Shown here: piece by piece, positions 1 to 8,931 of the stretch
Layout: each line of letters begins with the position of its first letter
Position numbering within the stretch: position 1 is the first letter of the stretch
Origin: an uncultured Bacteroidales bacterium
GTDB lineage: Bacteria; Bacteroidota; Bacteroidia; Bacteroidales; Bacteroidaceae
Assembly: GCA_947303715.1 (NCBI GenBank)
Contig: CAMYYY010000001.1
Location: 62,001 to 126,000 of the forward strand
Length of the DNA: 64,000 bases
Direction: 5' to 3'
Program-made: the position numbers and the translations under genes
The notes under the pieces: model-generated
What the model was told of the DNA's origin: nothing
Database searches by the model: none
Seen by the model: the letters and a program-made list of their open reading frames with translations, nothing else

Positions 1-32
1 TAAAAAGTGCAGCTTGTTTCCGGAAATAGCGT

Positions 33-833
33 TCAGAAGAGGTAGGCGACTTGCTTGAATTCGTAGTGGCGGAGGGTGCCGTCGGGGAGGCGGAGACGGA
101 GGGTGCCGTCGGGGTTGACGCCTTCGATGGTGGCGGTGAAGTCGCCCTCTGCATCGCGGTAGCGGGCGGGGGTGCCGAGACGGTAGAGACGACGGGCGTA
201 ACGTAAGTTAAGAGTTAAGAGTTGAGAGTTAAAAGTAGAGAGGGTGGTGATGTAGCGGCGTGTGAGGGCGTAGAAGAGGGTGGGGACATCGAAGTTCTTG
301 CCCGTGATGAGCCGCAGGGAGGTGGGGCGGTAGGTGGCGCCGATGATGTCGCGCCCAGGCAGGCGGAGGGTGGTGTCGCCGGGGGCACTGCCGAAGTCGG
401 TCTGGTTGACGTTCACGCCGAAGCCGATGATGGCCTGCTCGATGGAGGTGGCGCTGAGCTCGTACTCGATGAGGATGCCGCAGAGCTTACGGTCGTCCCA
501 GTAGATGTCGTTGGGCCATTTGATGCGCAGGTGTTCATCGGCATCGGGGAGGAGTTCGGACAGACCGTCGGTAATGGTGAGGGCAATGAGCTGCGAGAGG
601 ATGAACTGCTGCTGGGGGCGCAGGAAGGTGGGGTGATGGCGTATGCTGCACAGGAGGTTCTGGCCCCGGGCGGAGTGCCAGGTGTTGCCGCGCTGGCCTC
701 GTCCGGCAGTCTGGTAGTCGGCCATGACGGCAATGTAGGGCTGCACCGGGTCCCTGGGGTAGGACTTGAGGTAGGTGTTGGTGGAGTCGGTCTCTTCCAG
801 GTGTATGAAGGTGATGCCGTTGCTGGGTTTCAT
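33..833 (-). CDS. birA: Biotin--[acetyl-CoA-carboxylase] ligase
   Basis: This 266-residue cytosolic enzyme activates biotin with ATP and attaches it to the lysine of biotin carboxyl carrier proteins. The biotin/AMP-binding loop GRGQRGNTW is at residues 44-52, KWPND at 105-109 and KLCGIL at 116-121, all in the right order for a BPL/LplA catalytic domain; a small C-terminal domain follows. There is no N-terminal helix-turn-helix, so this is a ligase-only (class I) form that should not repress a biotin operon. Residues about 198-210 are encoded by a TTAAGAG-type heptamer repeat (205-235), probably in the linker before the C-terminal domain. The start is immediately downstream of a palindromic repeat (841-986). 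Confidence 0.95.
   Translation of the reverse strand: MKPSNGITFIHLEETDSTNTYLKSYPRDPVQPYIAVMADYQTAGRGQRGNTWHSARGQNLLCSIRHHPTFLRPQQQFILSQLIALTITDGLSELLPDADEHLRIKWPNDIYWDDRKLCGILIEYELSATSIEQAIIGFGVNVNQTDFGSAPGDTTLRLPGRDIIGATYRPTSLRLITGKNFDVPTLFYALTRRYITTLSTFNSQLLTLNLRYARRLYRLGTPARYRDAEGDFTATIEGVNPDGTLRLRLPDGTLRHYEFKQVAYLF
205..235. repeat. Heptamer repeat inside birA
   Basis: About four degenerate copies of a seven-base word (AGTTAAG/AGTTGAG type) lie inside the birA reading frame. The same word is tandemly repeated in intergenic spacers at 26693-26760, 30736-30780 and 31519-31546, so this looks like a spacer repeat that entered a coding sequence without breaking it. Confidence 0.7.
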
Positions 834-840
834 GTTTTTG

Positions 841-986
841 GTTTAACGTTTAAGGTTTAAGGGTTAACGAACAGGTCCTGTGGGGTTGGGGTTAACGTTT
901 AACGTTTAAGGTTTAACGAACATGTCCTTCGATGCCACCAGCGCGAGCCTCGTTAAACGTTAAACATTAAACATTAAACGTTAAAC
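841..986. repeat. GTTTAACG palindromic repeat, copy 1
   Basis: Arms built from GTTTAACG/GTTTAAGG words flank a GC-rich core beginning GAACATGTCCTTCGA. The downstream arm is the approximate reverse complement of the upstream arm. A second copy with nearly the same core is at 32573-32693. It fills almost the whole gap between yraN and birA. Confidence 0.75.
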
Positions 987-991
987 GAAAT

Positions 992-1366
992 TTATCGATG
1001 AGTGCGAACGGGCGGGAGGAAGGCGTCGATGATATGCTCGAACTGTTGGTTGGGGGCTTCGCCGATGACGGTGACGATGTCGAAGCGGGGGCTGAGGTTG
1101 AAGGGGCAGATGTGGATGTAGCTCTCGGCTGCCGAGATGAGGCGCTGGCGCTTGCGGGCATCGACGGCATCGATGGCAGGGAGGACGTCCTCGCCCGTGC
1201 GGGTCTTGACCTCGACGAAGACCAGGTCGCGCCCGTCCTGGGCAATGATGTCAATCTCCTTGCGCCCGCTCTTCCAGTTGCGCTCGAGGATGCCGTAGCC
1301 TTTGCTTAAAAGGAACGCCGTGGCGAGGTCTTCGCCACGACGTCCCGTTTCGTTGTGTTCTGCCAT
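992..1366 (-). CDS. YraN/UPF0102 family endonuclease-like protein
   Basis: A 124-residue protein of the UPF0102 family, which has a restriction-endonuclease-like (Holliday-junction resolvase-type) fold; its cellular role is not settled. The family's metal-binding pattern is visible: an N-terminal Glu in the HNETGRRGEDLA region, Asp in KEIDII, and EVK in FVEVKTRTG. The start lies only 5 bp from the galK stop, so it is probably the last gene of the galactose operon transcript, although nothing links its function to galactose. Confidence 0.9.
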   Translation of the reverse strand: MAEHNETGRRGEDLATAFLLSKGYGILERNWKSGRKEIDIIAQDGRDLVFVEVKTRTGEDVLPAIDAVDARKRQRLISAAESYIHICPFNLSPRFDIVTVIGEAPNQQFEHIIDAFLPPVRTHR

Positions 1367-1371
1367 GAGCC

Positions 1372-2535
1372 TTAGGCAATGCGGCGTGAGCCGTTGCCGA
1401 TGACGACGTCGTAGACGAGTGGGGCATGGCCGAACATCTTGGTGAATTCAGCCTTGGCCTTGGCTACGAAGTTGTCGTAGAGCTCATCCTTGACAAGGTT
1501 GATGGTGCAGCCTCCGAAGCCGCCTCCCATGACGCGGCAGCCGGTGACGCCACATTCCTTGGCGAGGACGGCAAGGAAGTCGAGTTCTTCGCAGCTGACG
1601 CCGTACTCCTTGCTCATGCCCCAGTGGGTCTCGTACATCTTCTGTCCGACGGTCTCGTAGTCGCCTTTCTCCAGGGCGTAGCAGACGGCAAGGACGCGGT
1701 CCTTCTCGCCCAGCACGTAGTGGGCACGGCGATAGTCGATTTCGCTGACGAGGGGCTTGGCCTCCTCAAGCATGTCGTAAGTGACGTCGCGCAGGGTCTC
1801 GATGTTGGGGTACTTGGGCTTGAGGGCTGCCACGACGTTCTCGCAGCTCTTGCGGCGCTGGTTGTACTCGTCGCCCAACATGTGCTTGACGCAGGTGTTG
1901 ACAAGCACCAGCTTGTAGCCCTTCGGGTTGAAGGGGAAGTACTCGAATTCCATCGAGCGGCAGTCGAGGCGGATGAGGCATCCTTCCTTGCCGAAGACGC
2001 TGGCGAACTGGTCCATGATGCCGCAGTTGCACCCGCAGTAGTTGTGTTCGGTCATCTGGCCTACCTTGGCAAGTTCGAACTTGTCGATGTTGCCGCTGTA
2101 GATTTCGTTGAGGGCGAAGGCGAAGGTGCTCTCAAGGGCAGCGGAGGACGACATGCCTGCGCCGAGGGGGACATCGCCGGCGAAGGCGGTGTCGAAGCCC
2201 TTGACCTCGACGCCGCGCTTCTGCAGCTCGCGGCAGACGCCGAAGACGTAGCAGGCCCAGTGCTCTTTCGGCTTGTCCTCTTCCTTGAGGCCGAACTCGA
2301 CGTAGTTGGCCTCGCCGTCAGCGGGGTCGATGTCGATGGCATAGGCACGGACGATGTTCAAGCCATTGGGCTTGATTTCAGCTACCATGCCCTTGTCCAC
2401 AGCGCCGGGGAAGACGAAACCGCCGTTGTAGTCGGTGTGTTCGCCGATGAGGTTGATACGTCCGGGGGAGGCATAGACTGCGCCCTCGGTATTGAATCTC
2501 GCTTTGAAAGCGGCTCTTACAATCTGAATATCCAT
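1372..2535 (-). CDS. galK: Galactokinase
   Basis: The 387-residue GHMP kinase phosphorylates alpha-D-galactose at C1 with ATP, the first committed Leloir step. The galactokinase signature GRINLIGEHTDYN is at residues 25-37, the ATP-binding loop GAGMSSSAALE begins at 126, and the C-terminal GGGFGG motif is near residue 340. Length matches the family. It follows the MFS transporter by 33 bp and precedes yraN by 5 bp. Together with galM and the transporter it forms a galactose uptake and phosphorylation unit; galT and galE are not in this window. Confidence 0.97.
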   Translation of the reverse strand: MDIQIVRAAFKARFNTEGAVYASPGRINLIGEHTDYNGGFVFPGAVDKGMVAEIKPNGLNIVRAYAIDIDPADGEANYVEFGLKEEDKPKEHWACYVFGVCRELQKRGVEVKGFDTAFAGDVPLGAGMSSSAALESTFAFALNEIYSGNIDKFELAKVGQMTEHNYCGCNCGIMDQFASVFGKEGCLIRLDCRSMEFEYFPFNPKGYKLVLVNTCVKHMLGDEYNQRRKSCENVVAALKPKYPNIETLRDVTYDMLEEAKPLVSEIDYRRAHYVLGEKDRVLAVCYALEKGDYETVGQKMYETHWGMSKEYGVSCEELDFLAVLAKECGVTGCRVMGGGFGGCTINLVKDELYDNFVAKAKAEFTKMFGHAPLVYDVVIGNGSRRIA

Positions 2536-2568
2536 GGTATATGGGTTTATAAGTTTATGGGTTCGGGA

Positions 2569-3858
2569 TTAATCAACGGGGATGTCCTTGTTGACGTTCT
2601 TGCAGCCTATGAGAGCGTAGTAGAGCAGGTAGGCCAGCATGGCGATGACGAGCCAGTAGCTGATCATGTAGCCGGCGTTCTTGGCGATGAGGTTCTGGAT
2701 GAATGGCATGATACCACCACCGACGACGAGCATCATGAAGATACCGGAAGCCTGCTCGGTGTACTTGCCGAGGCCTTCGACAGCGAGGTTGTAGATGGCG
2801 CCCCACATGACAGAGGTGCAGAGACCGCAGAGGACGAGGAAGAGACAGCTCAGGGGTACCTGGAACATGGCGAAGCCGTCGGCTGCGCTATAACCCGGCA
2901 TGTTGACCGTGGTGCTCTTCGGGAGGAAGATGGCGATGAGGATGAGGATGATGGCAACCGAGCTGACGGTAATCATCTGCGTGCGGGTGCTGACCTTGCC
3001 GCTGATGGCGGTGCTGGCGGCACGGCCAATCATCATGAGGAGCCAGTAGACAGCTGCGATGGCACCGCCGATGGCAGCACCGTTGACGGCGATGCCGGCG
3101 CCCTTGCTGGAAGCATCAGCCAGGAAGAAGTTGACCTGGGCGGGGATGCCGATTTCGATACCTACATAGAAGAAGATGGCGATGGCACCGAGCACGAAGT
3201 GACGGAAATTCCATGCGCTGTGCTCATAGGTATGGGCGTTGCGCTCCTTGGCGGGCTCGGGAATCTTGACCATGCTGATGATGATGAAGGCAACGGCGAA
3301 GACACCCATGGCGATGAAGAGCAGCGGGGTGACGTCCTTCATGGAGGTGGTGCTGGAGACCGTGCCGATGAGGGCACCCACGAGCAACGGGGTAAGGGTA
3401 CCGGTGAGGCTGTTCAGCGTACCACCCGTCTGGATGAGCTGGTTGCCACGGTTGCCGCCACCACCCAGGATGTTCAGCATGGGGTTGACGACGGTGTTGA
3501 GCATGCAGACGCAGAAGCCGCAGACGAAGGCACCAAGCAGATAGACGTAGATGGCAGCACCGCCCAGGAAGTCGAAGCTCGACAGGTACTGGATGCAGAT
3601 GCCGATGAAACCAACGGCAAGGGCTGCGAGGGTGGTCTTCTTGTAACCGATCTTCATCAGCATCTTACCGGCAGGGATACCCATGAACAGGTAAGCGGCA
3701 AAGTTCATCAGGTTACCAGCCATCTTGGACCACTCGTACTGGTTGCCCCAGATGTTGCCGAAGGGGGCAGCCATGTTGGTGACAAACGAAATCATCGCGA
3801 AGATGAAACACATCGTAACGATAGCTACTACGTTACTTTTCTTTTTTTCTGTACTCAT
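2569..3858 (-). CDS. MFS sugar transporter (FHS family, glucose/galactose type)
   Basis: A 429-residue integral membrane protein with about 12 hydrophobic segments, resembling the fucose:H+ symporter / Bacteroidota glucose-galactose transporter group of the major facilitator superfamily. It has a short charged N-terminus followed by a first membrane helix rich in Met, Phe and Ile. The position between galM and galK on one strand (39 and 33 bp gaps) points to inner-membrane import of galactose, inferred from context; glucose or fucose cannot be excluded from sequence alone. Confidence 0.88.
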   Translation of the reverse strand: MSTEKKKSNVVAIVTMCFIFAMISFVTNMAAPFGNIWGNQYEWSKMAGNLMNFAAYLFMGIPAGKMLMKIGYKKTTLAALAVGFIGICIQYLSSFDFLGGAAIYVYLLGAFVCGFCVCMLNTVVNPMLNILGGGGNRGNQLIQTGGTLNSLTGTLTPLLVGALIGTVSSTTSMKDVTPLLFIAMGVFAVAFIIISMVKIPEPAKERNAHTYEHSAWNFRHFVLGAIAIFFYVGIEIGIPAQVNFFLADASSKGAGIAVNGAAIGGAIAAVYWLLMMIGRAASTAISGKVSTRTQMITVSSVAIILILIAIFLPKSTTVNMPGYSAADGFAMFQVPLSCLFLVLCGLCTSVMWGAIYNLAVEGLGKYTEQASGIFMMLVVGGGIMPFIQNLIAKNAGYMISYWLVIAMLAYLLYYALIGCKNVNKDIPVD

Positions 3859-3897
3859 TGTTTTTAGAAATTATTAAAGTGAATGAAATGGAAATGA

Positions 3898-4986
3898 TTA
3901 CTCTACGGAGAATTTATAGATGCTGGTCTGCGTGTAGACCTGTCCGGGCTTCAGCACCACGCTGGGGAAGTAGGCGCGGTTGGGGCTGTCGGGGAAGTGC
4001 TGGCACTCGAAGCAGATGGCGCTGCGCTTGGGGAAGGTGGCGCCGTGGATGCCCGCGAAGCCGTCGTGCCAGTTGCTGGTATAGACTTGTACGCCCGGCT
4101 CGGTGGTATAGACGTCCATGCGGCGTCCTGTGACAGGGTCGACGCACTTGGCGGCGAAGGTCAGTTCGCCAGGCTGGCGCTTGTTGAGCACCCAGCAATG
4201 GTCGTAGCCGGCACCGTTACGTGTCTGGACATCGTCGGCGTCGATGCGCTCGCCCACGAGGTGCTCGGTGCGGAAGTCAAACGGGGTGCCCTCCACAGGG
4301 GCTACGGCACCAAGGGGGATGGATGTCTCGTCGATGGGGATGTAATGGTCGGCATTCATGGTCAGCAGGTAGCGCTCGCAGGAGGGGGTGTCCTTCTGCG
4401 TGCCGCAGAGGCTGAAGAAGCCGTGATGGGTCAGGTTGATGATGGTGTCTTGGTCGGTAGTTGCCTCATAGTCGATGACAAACTCGTTGTCGTCGGTGAA
4501 GGTGTAGGTGACAGTAACCTCTACCTTGCCAGGGAAGCCTTCCTCGCCGTCGGCAGAGACGTAGTGCAGGCGCGCGCTGTTCTCGCTCAGCTTCTCGGCA
4601 TCCCACACGCGGGCATGGAAGCCGGTAGGACCGCCATGCAGGGCGTTGGGGCCGTTGTTGATGGCAAGGCTGTAGGTCTTCCCGTCGAGGGTGAAATGGC
4701 CCTTGCAGATGCGGTTGCCATAACGGCCTATGAGGGTGCTGAGGAATTTGTTCGGGCTGTTGACGACATGGTCGATGGTGTCGTGTCCCTGCACGACGTT
4801 GCCCATCTTACCCTCGCGATCCGGAACCATGATGGTGCAGAGGGCACCGCCATAGTTGGTGAAGGCTACCTCGCAGCCCTTTTTGTTGGTGAGGATAAAG
4901 AGGTCGGTCTTTTTCCCTTGGATATCTTTCTGAAAATCTGCTTGTCTTAAACCAGACACGTTGTTGGGATTACATACGTTTTCCAT
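3898..4986 (-). CDS. galM: Galactose mutarotase (aldose 1-epimerase)
   Basis: The 362-residue enzyme interconverts beta- and alpha-galactose so that galactokinase receives its alpha anomer. Diagnostic features are NGPNALHGG around residue 117 (substrate-binding His), NLTHHGFF around 185-191 (catalytic His) and a catalytic Glu in the CFECQHFP region near 330. It has no signal peptide, so it acts in the cytosol, unlike some secreted Bacteroidota paralogues. It is the first gene of the gal operon and has a good promoter match at 5018-5048. Confidence 0.96.
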   Translation of the reverse strand: MENVCNPNNVSGLRQADFQKDIQGKKTDLFILTNKKGCEVAFTNYGGALCTIMVPDREGKMGNVVQGHDTIDHVVNSPNKFLSTLIGRYGNRICKGHFTLDGKTYSLAINNGPNALHGGPTGFHARVWDAEKLSENSARLHYVSADGEEGFPGKVEVTVTYTFTDDNEFVIDYEATTDQDTIINLTHHGFFSLCGTQKDTPSCERYLLTMNADHYIPIDETSIPLGAVAPVEGTPFDFRTEHLVGERIDADDVQTRNGAGYDHCWVLNKRQPGELTFAAKCVDPVTGRRMDVYTTEPGVQVYTSNWHDGFAGIHGATFPKRSAICFECQHFPDSPNRAYFPSVVLKPGQVYTQTSIYKFSVE

Positions 4987-5017
4987 GTTTTTGTATTTTT
5001 AGAGTGAATTGAGTATG

Positions 5018-5048
5018 CAAATATATGGAAAAACTTTGTAGCCACAAA
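5018..5048 (-). promoter_or_regulatory. Predicted promoter of the galM operon
   Basis: On the minus strand a TTTG (5045-5048) lies 19 bases upstream of TATATTTG (5018-5025), matching the Bacteroidota housekeeping sigma consensus TTTG-N19-21-TAnnTTTG. The galM start codon is about 30 bases downstream. Confidence 0.7.
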
Positions 5049-5112
5049 AAATCATCAGAAATCTTTTCAGAAAAAAGCCGTTTTTTCATTTTTTAAGTCA
5101 AACTGGCCTCTT

Positions 5113-5724
5113 TTATTGGCATAAGATGCCCATTTTTTGCAGGTCATTCTCCAATTGCCTGATGTCGGCGAACTGCAAGCCGTGGATGCCGACATCTTCG
5201 GCGGCGTTGACATTGGCGATGTTGTCGTCGACGAACAGGCATTCGTCGGCTGTCAGGTGGTAACGTTCAAGGAGCAGCTGGTAGATTTCGGGATTGGGTT
5301 TGATGACGTATTCAAGTCCGCTGATTACCATGCCTTCCAGCTCCTTGATGAAGGGGAAATCGTCGATGATGGTGGAGAGCGTTTCCCAACTCCAGTTGCT
5401 GAGTCCATACACGTGATAGCCAGCGGCTTTCAGCCGTTTGACGAACTCCAGCATGCCAGGGATGGGGCCTCCAATCATCTCGTGCCAGCGCTGGCGGTAG
5501 GCGGCAATGGCGTCGGCCCATTCGGGGTGTTGGGACGTCAGTTCGGCGATGCCCTCCGCGAAGGGCTTGCCGGCATCCATCTGCACGTTCCATGCCATGG
5601 TGCAGATGTTGTCGATGAACCATTGGGCTTTCTCCTTGTCGCCTTGAAAGTAGCGTTCGTAAAGGTGCATCGGATTCCAGTCGATGAGCACGCCGCCAAA
5701 GTCGAAAATGATATTCTTGATCAT
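5113..5724 (-). CDS. HAD-superfamily phosphatase (IA-type)
   Basis: A 203-residue cytosolic HAD-like hydrolase. Motif I is DFGGV (nucleophile Asp8); the usual second Asp is Gly, as in HAD-IA-v3 proteins such as YihX. Motif II is GLSN near residue 115, the motif III Lys is in IKPNP, and motif IV is FVDDN near 169. A helical cap region sits between motifs I and II. By similarity to YihX it may dephosphorylate a sugar phosphate such as glucose 1-phosphate, but the substrate cannot be read from the sequence. Confidence 0.9.
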   Translation of the reverse strand: MIKNIIFDFGGVLIDWNPMHLYERYFQGDKEKAQWFIDNICTMAWNVQMDAGKPFAEGIAELTSQHPEWADAIAAYRQRWHEMIGGPIPGMLEFVKRLKAAGYHVYGLSNWSWETLSTIIDDFPFIKELEGMVISGLEYVIKPNPEIYQLLLERYHLTADECLFVDDNIANVNAAEDVGIHGLQFADIRQLENDLQKMGILCQ

Positions 5725-5867
5725 ATACCTTATTAATTATATTATAGGGGGATAATGGGGGGGCAATCTCTAATTGAACTTCGTTCTTCCTCTGTTGCGA
5801 CTCGGTATAGATTGTGTGGGGCACATCTCTGCTCTCGCTGCTCCATCGGTTCCTAATTTCTAATTCT

Positions 5868-7334
5868 TTATTTTTTCAATTCTTCAAGTTCTTCCTTGCG
5901 CCAGTTAACCAGATAGACTTTCTGCGTGGCACGGGTGAAGGCGGTGTATAGCCACCGGTAGTATTGGATATCGCCGACTGCCTCGGGAGGAAGCCAGCCT
6001 TGGTCGATAAACACGGTGTCCCATTGTCCGCCTTGTGCCTTGTGGCAGGTGACGGCATAGGCATGTTTGATTTGCAGGGCGTTGTAGTAGATGTCCTCAC
6101 GCAGTTTCTTGTAACGGTCGGTCTTGTTCGGCAGGTCGGCATAGTCCTCCATAACTGCTTCGAAGAGCCGCTCGTGTTCCTCCTTGGTCAGCGATGGGGA
6201 TTCTGACGTCAGCGTGTCGAGCAGCACCGTAGCCTCCAGTTCATAGTCGTCGTAGTCGGGCAGGGTGAGCTGCACATCGGCAAAGCGGAAGCCATAGAGT
6301 TCCCGCGTCCTCCGTATTCGTCGGACGACAGCCATATCGCCATTGGCAAGGAAGGTGGGGGAGGAGGTCTCCTCTCCTGCGGCTTTCTCCTTTATCCAGA
6401 AATAGTTGTTCTTCACAATCATGATACGGTCGCCCGAGCAGAGTTCCTCCTCGCGGTAAAGAATAGTGGCGCGGATACCCCGATTGTAGATGTTGGCGTT
6501 TTTATTCGAACGGCAGATAATCATAGTTTCATCCTCGCCCACATCGCTATAGCTGTCGGAGATTTTCTCGATGAGTTCTGATCCGTTGATTGACTGGACA
6601 TCGGGCATGCAACGCAGACGGAGAGGCTTATTCAGCCTGATGCTTGTATTACTTCCTCTGTCAGCTAATTGGCAGATACGCTCGCGTATGGCGGTAGCGT
6701 TCTCCAGTATGCCCGACATCTCATCCTGACGCATGACTCGCGTCAGTTCCATGGTCTTGACATCCGTTCCGTAATGGCTCAGACGCTGGGGCGAGAGTGC
6801 AGGGCTTTCATCCAGGCCGACGGGAGGGAGCTGCGCGGTGTCGCCCAACAACAGCAGCCGGCATCCCTCGCCCGAATAGACAAACTGGAAAAGGTCGTCC
6901 AAGAGACATCCGCTGCCGAAAGATGTGTCGCTGATTCCGTCGCCAATCATGGAGGCTTCGTCAACAATGAACAGGGTGTCGCGGGTCAGATTCGGACTCA
7001 GCGAAAACGACGTTTCGTCCGTCAGGCTTTTCTGTCGGTAGATGCGCCGGTGGATGGTATAGGCGGGGTGCCCGCTGTAGAGGGCAAACACCTTGGCTGC
7101 CCTTCCCGTGGGAGCCATCAGCACCACGCGCTGCTTCATGGCATCGAGTGTCTTCACCAATGCCGCCACAAGGGAGGTCTTTCCCGTGCCTGCAAATCCG
7201 CGGAGAAGAAAGACCTCGGAGGCGTTGCCGGAAAGAATGAATTCCGACAGTTGATGAATGACTTCAGACTGTTCAAAGGTCGGTTCAAACCCAAAATTTG
7301 CCCGAATTTGGTCTGCTATGAAGTTATTTATCAT
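5868..7334 (-). CDS. RecD-like ATP-dependent DNA helicase (SF1B)
   Basis: A 488-residue AAA-family/UvrD-like helicase. Walker A is GFAGTGKTS (46-54), Walker B LFIVDEAS (121-128), a QLPPVG motif lies near 176, and the C-terminal helicase motif HAYAVTCHKAQG is near 430. It is shorter than RecD2 because it lacks the long N-terminal region, as do related Bacteroidota proteins often annotated 'ATP-dependent endonuclease/RecD-like'. Probable roles are DNA unwinding in repair or replication. It is divergent from the gene at 7429 and shares a short promoter region with it. Confidence 0.9.
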   Translation of the reverse strand: MINNFIADQIRANFGFEPTFEQSEVIHQLSEFILSGNASEVFLLRGFAGTGKTSLVAALVKTLDAMKQRVVLMAPTGRAAKVFALYSGHPAYTIHRRIYRQKSLTDETSFSLSPNLTRDTLFIVDEASMIGDGISDTSFGSGCLLDDLFQFVYSGEGCRLLLLGDTAQLPPVGLDESPALSPQRLSHYGTDVKTMELTRVMRQDEMSGILENATAIRERICQLADRGSNTSIRLNKPLRLRCMPDVQSINGSELIEKISDSYSDVGEDETMIICRSNKNANIYNRGIRATILYREEELCSGDRIMIVKNNYFWIKEKAAGEETSSPTFLANGDMAVVRRIRRTRELYGFRFADVQLTLPDYDDYELEATVLLDTLTSESPSLTKEEHERLFEAVMEDYADLPNKTDRYKKLREDIYYNALQIKHAYAVTCHKAQGGQWDTVFIDQGWLPPEAVGDIQYYRWLYTAFTRATQKVYLVNWRKEELEELKK

Positions 7335-7385
7335 AAACTTTAAAAGTTTTTTTGAAAAACATTATTCTTTTTCAAACAAAAGTCT

Positions 7386-7393
7386 TAATTTTG
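7386..7393 (+). promoter_or_regulatory. Predicted -7 element for the gene at 7429
   Basis: TAATTTTG matches TAnnTTTG. A clear TTTG at the right spacing is absent (TTTTTC at 7368). On the opposite strand TACTTTTG occupies 7400-7407, which would serve the helicase gene, so the two divergent promoters lie almost back to back. Confidence 0.45.
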
Positions 7394-7399
7394 CGGCTA

Positions 7400-7407
7400 C
7401 AAAAGTA
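7400..7407 (-). promoter_or_regulatory. Predicted -7 element for the RecD-like helicase gene
   Basis: The minus strand reads TACTTTTG here, 66 bases upstream of the helicase start codon. No good -33 TTTG is seen, so the support is moderate. Confidence 0.4.
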
Positions 7408-7428
7408 AACAATAAAAAAATAATAACA

Positions 7429-8169
7429 ATGAAAAAAGTTTTAAACGTGCTTTTAGCACTCTGTGTTGTGGGTCTTGCTTACATTTGCGTAGGCAGTATT
7501 ATGGGTACTATCAACTTTGATAAGGTTCGCAAAACGCGCGAAAAAGAGATTATCGCACGCCTCATCGACATTCGTTCCGCTCAGGTCGAATTCCGTAATC
7601 AGAACGGTGGTCAGTACACCGACAATTTCGATGAACTGATTAACTTCGTCAAGACGGGCAGCCTTCCTTTTGTCAAGAAGGTGGGTGAGCTGACGGATGT
7701 GCAGCTTGAGAATGGCTGGACAGAGAGGAAGGTTACCTCGATGATTGACGAAGCCCGCAAGGCTACCAAGCCTGCCGTGGCAAAGAAAATCTGGCAAGAG
7801 CTGGCAGAGGCCGGATTTGTTACTCTTGCTGCCGATGGCACCCCCACGCTGCTCTATAGCCGTGATACTTCATGGGTAGCCGTGCTTGACACACTCTATC
7901 CGAAAGGCTTCAATGCCGACTCGCTCCGCTACGTTCCCTTCGGCAACGGCGCTCAGTTTGAGATGGCTGTCGGCTGCGACTCCAGCAACAAATCAGGTAC
8001 AAAGATTTACCTCTTCGAGGCCAAGACGCCCTATACCGTCTATCTGGATGGCATCAACAAGACCGAGCTGGCCAACATCATCGACGACCAGGTGAAGCTG
8101 GGCCGCTATCCCGGTCTGAAGGTTGGCGACGTCGAAATGGGTAACAACAACGCCGGTAACTGGGAGTAA
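7429..8169 (+). CDS. Conserved hypothetical membrane-anchored protein
   Basis: A 246-residue protein with one N-terminal hydrophobic segment (residues about 4-26) followed by a hydrophilic, probably periplasmic domain. After the anchor comes a helical stretch (DKVRKTREKEIIARLIDIRSAQ...), somewhat like the start of pilin or secretion pseudopilins, but no prepilin cleavage motif is present. The ATG at 7429 is chosen because the anchor starts there and the promoter is just upstream; an upstream in-frame extension has no signal-like character. I recognise no function. It may be co-transcribed with DUF3822 and rsmD. Confidence 0.8.
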   Translation: MKKVLNVLLALCVVGLAYICVGSIMGTINFDKVRKTREKEIIARLIDIRSAQVEFRNQNGGQYTDNFDELINFVKTGSLPFVKKVGELTDVQLENGWTERKVTSMIDEARKATKPAVAKKIWQELAEAGFVTLAADGTPTLLYSRDTSWVAVLDTLYPKGFNADSLRYVPFGNGAQFEMAVGCDSSNKSGTKIYLFEAKTPYTVYLDGINKTELANIIDDQVKLGRYPGLKVGDVEMGNNNAGNWE

Positions 8170-8179
8170 TCATCCGCCT

Positions 8180-8929
8180 GTGGTTGACTACGTCCACGCC
8201 GAGCAATATACATTGTCCATCCGCGTGAGTGCGGATGGATTTTGTTTTGCCGTCCATCATCCTGAGCGTGCAGAGGAGTTTGCTTTCATGCCCTATGATA
8301 CCGACCCGCTGTTGCCCGTAGTAGCCAATCTGAAGCGGGCGCAGGAGGCATTGCCCATGCTTCAGCATCGCTATGGCAAGGTTTATCTGCTTCTTGCCGA
8401 TGCTCCCTGTCAGGTTGTTCCAGAAGAGTATGCCGATGTTCAGGGGCTTGGTGAGCAGATAGTGAGACTCCCCGAGTATGCCTTGGCTTTGCGTTTCCAG
8501 GCTGATGCAGTGTTGGTGAAATGGGCTGAGGAGGCTTACCCTGATGTGCAAATCGTCCCAGGGCTCTTTCCCGTACTCCGTTTCGCCCTTCAGGAAGAGA
8601 ATGTGAACCTTTGTCATCTTCATGGCAGGCGGATGGACATGCTGTGCGTTCGTGAAGGACGGCTTCTGTTTGCCAATACGTTCGATAGTGATACGGCTGC
8701 GAATGGCCTTTACTACTTGTTGGGCACTTGGCAGTCGTTGGGGCTTTCGCAGGAGGATGATGTGCTGACGCTCGTCGGGCGTTCGTCCTGCAAGCGTGAG
8801 CTGGCAGCTAAGGCCAGCCGCTTCGTTCGTCGTGTTGTCGAGCCCAATCCGGCAGAGCTTTTCCATACTACGGAGCTTGCCCGCCTTGCAGCCGTCCCCT
8901 TCGATGTACAGACTCTGGTAAACGGATAG
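8180..8929 (+). CDS. DUF3822 family protein
   Basis: The sequence from about residue 10 (YTLSIRVSADGFCFAV) onward matches the DUF3822 family, an uncharacterised Bacteroidota protein with an actin-like/PilM-like split fold and a conserved position beside rsmD. A GTG start at 8180 is preferred because family members start a few residues before the YTLSIR strand; an in-frame ATG at 8123 would overlap the upstream gene by 47 bases. It ends two bases before the rsmD ATG, so the pair is presumably co-translated. Function unknown; a link to ribosome or rRNA maturation is only suggested by the neighbour. Confidence 0.85.
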   Translation: MVDYVHAEQYTLSIRVSADGFCFAVHHPERAEEFAFMPYDTDPLLPVVANLKRAQEALPMLQHRYGKVYLLLADAPCQVVPEEYADVQGLGEQIVRLPEYALALRFQADAVLVKWAEEAYPDVQIVPGLFPVLRFALQEENVNLCHLHGRRMDMLCVREGRLLFANTFDSDTAANGLYYLLGTWQSLGLSQEDDVLTLVGRSSCKRELAAKASRFVRRVVEPNPAELFHTTELARLAAVPFDVQTLVNG

Positions 8930-8931
8930 TC

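Noticed and set aside
1426..3867. 813-codon open frame on the plus strand opposite galK and the transporter gene
   Set aside because: It is the antisense of two well-supported genes, has a biased Asp/Glu/Val/Gly composition typical of shadow frames in GC-rich DNA, and no family resemblance.
7258..7428. N-terminal extension of the 7429 gene
   Set aside because: It would overlap the helicase gene and precede the predicted promoter; the ATG at 7429 begins directly with the membrane anchor.
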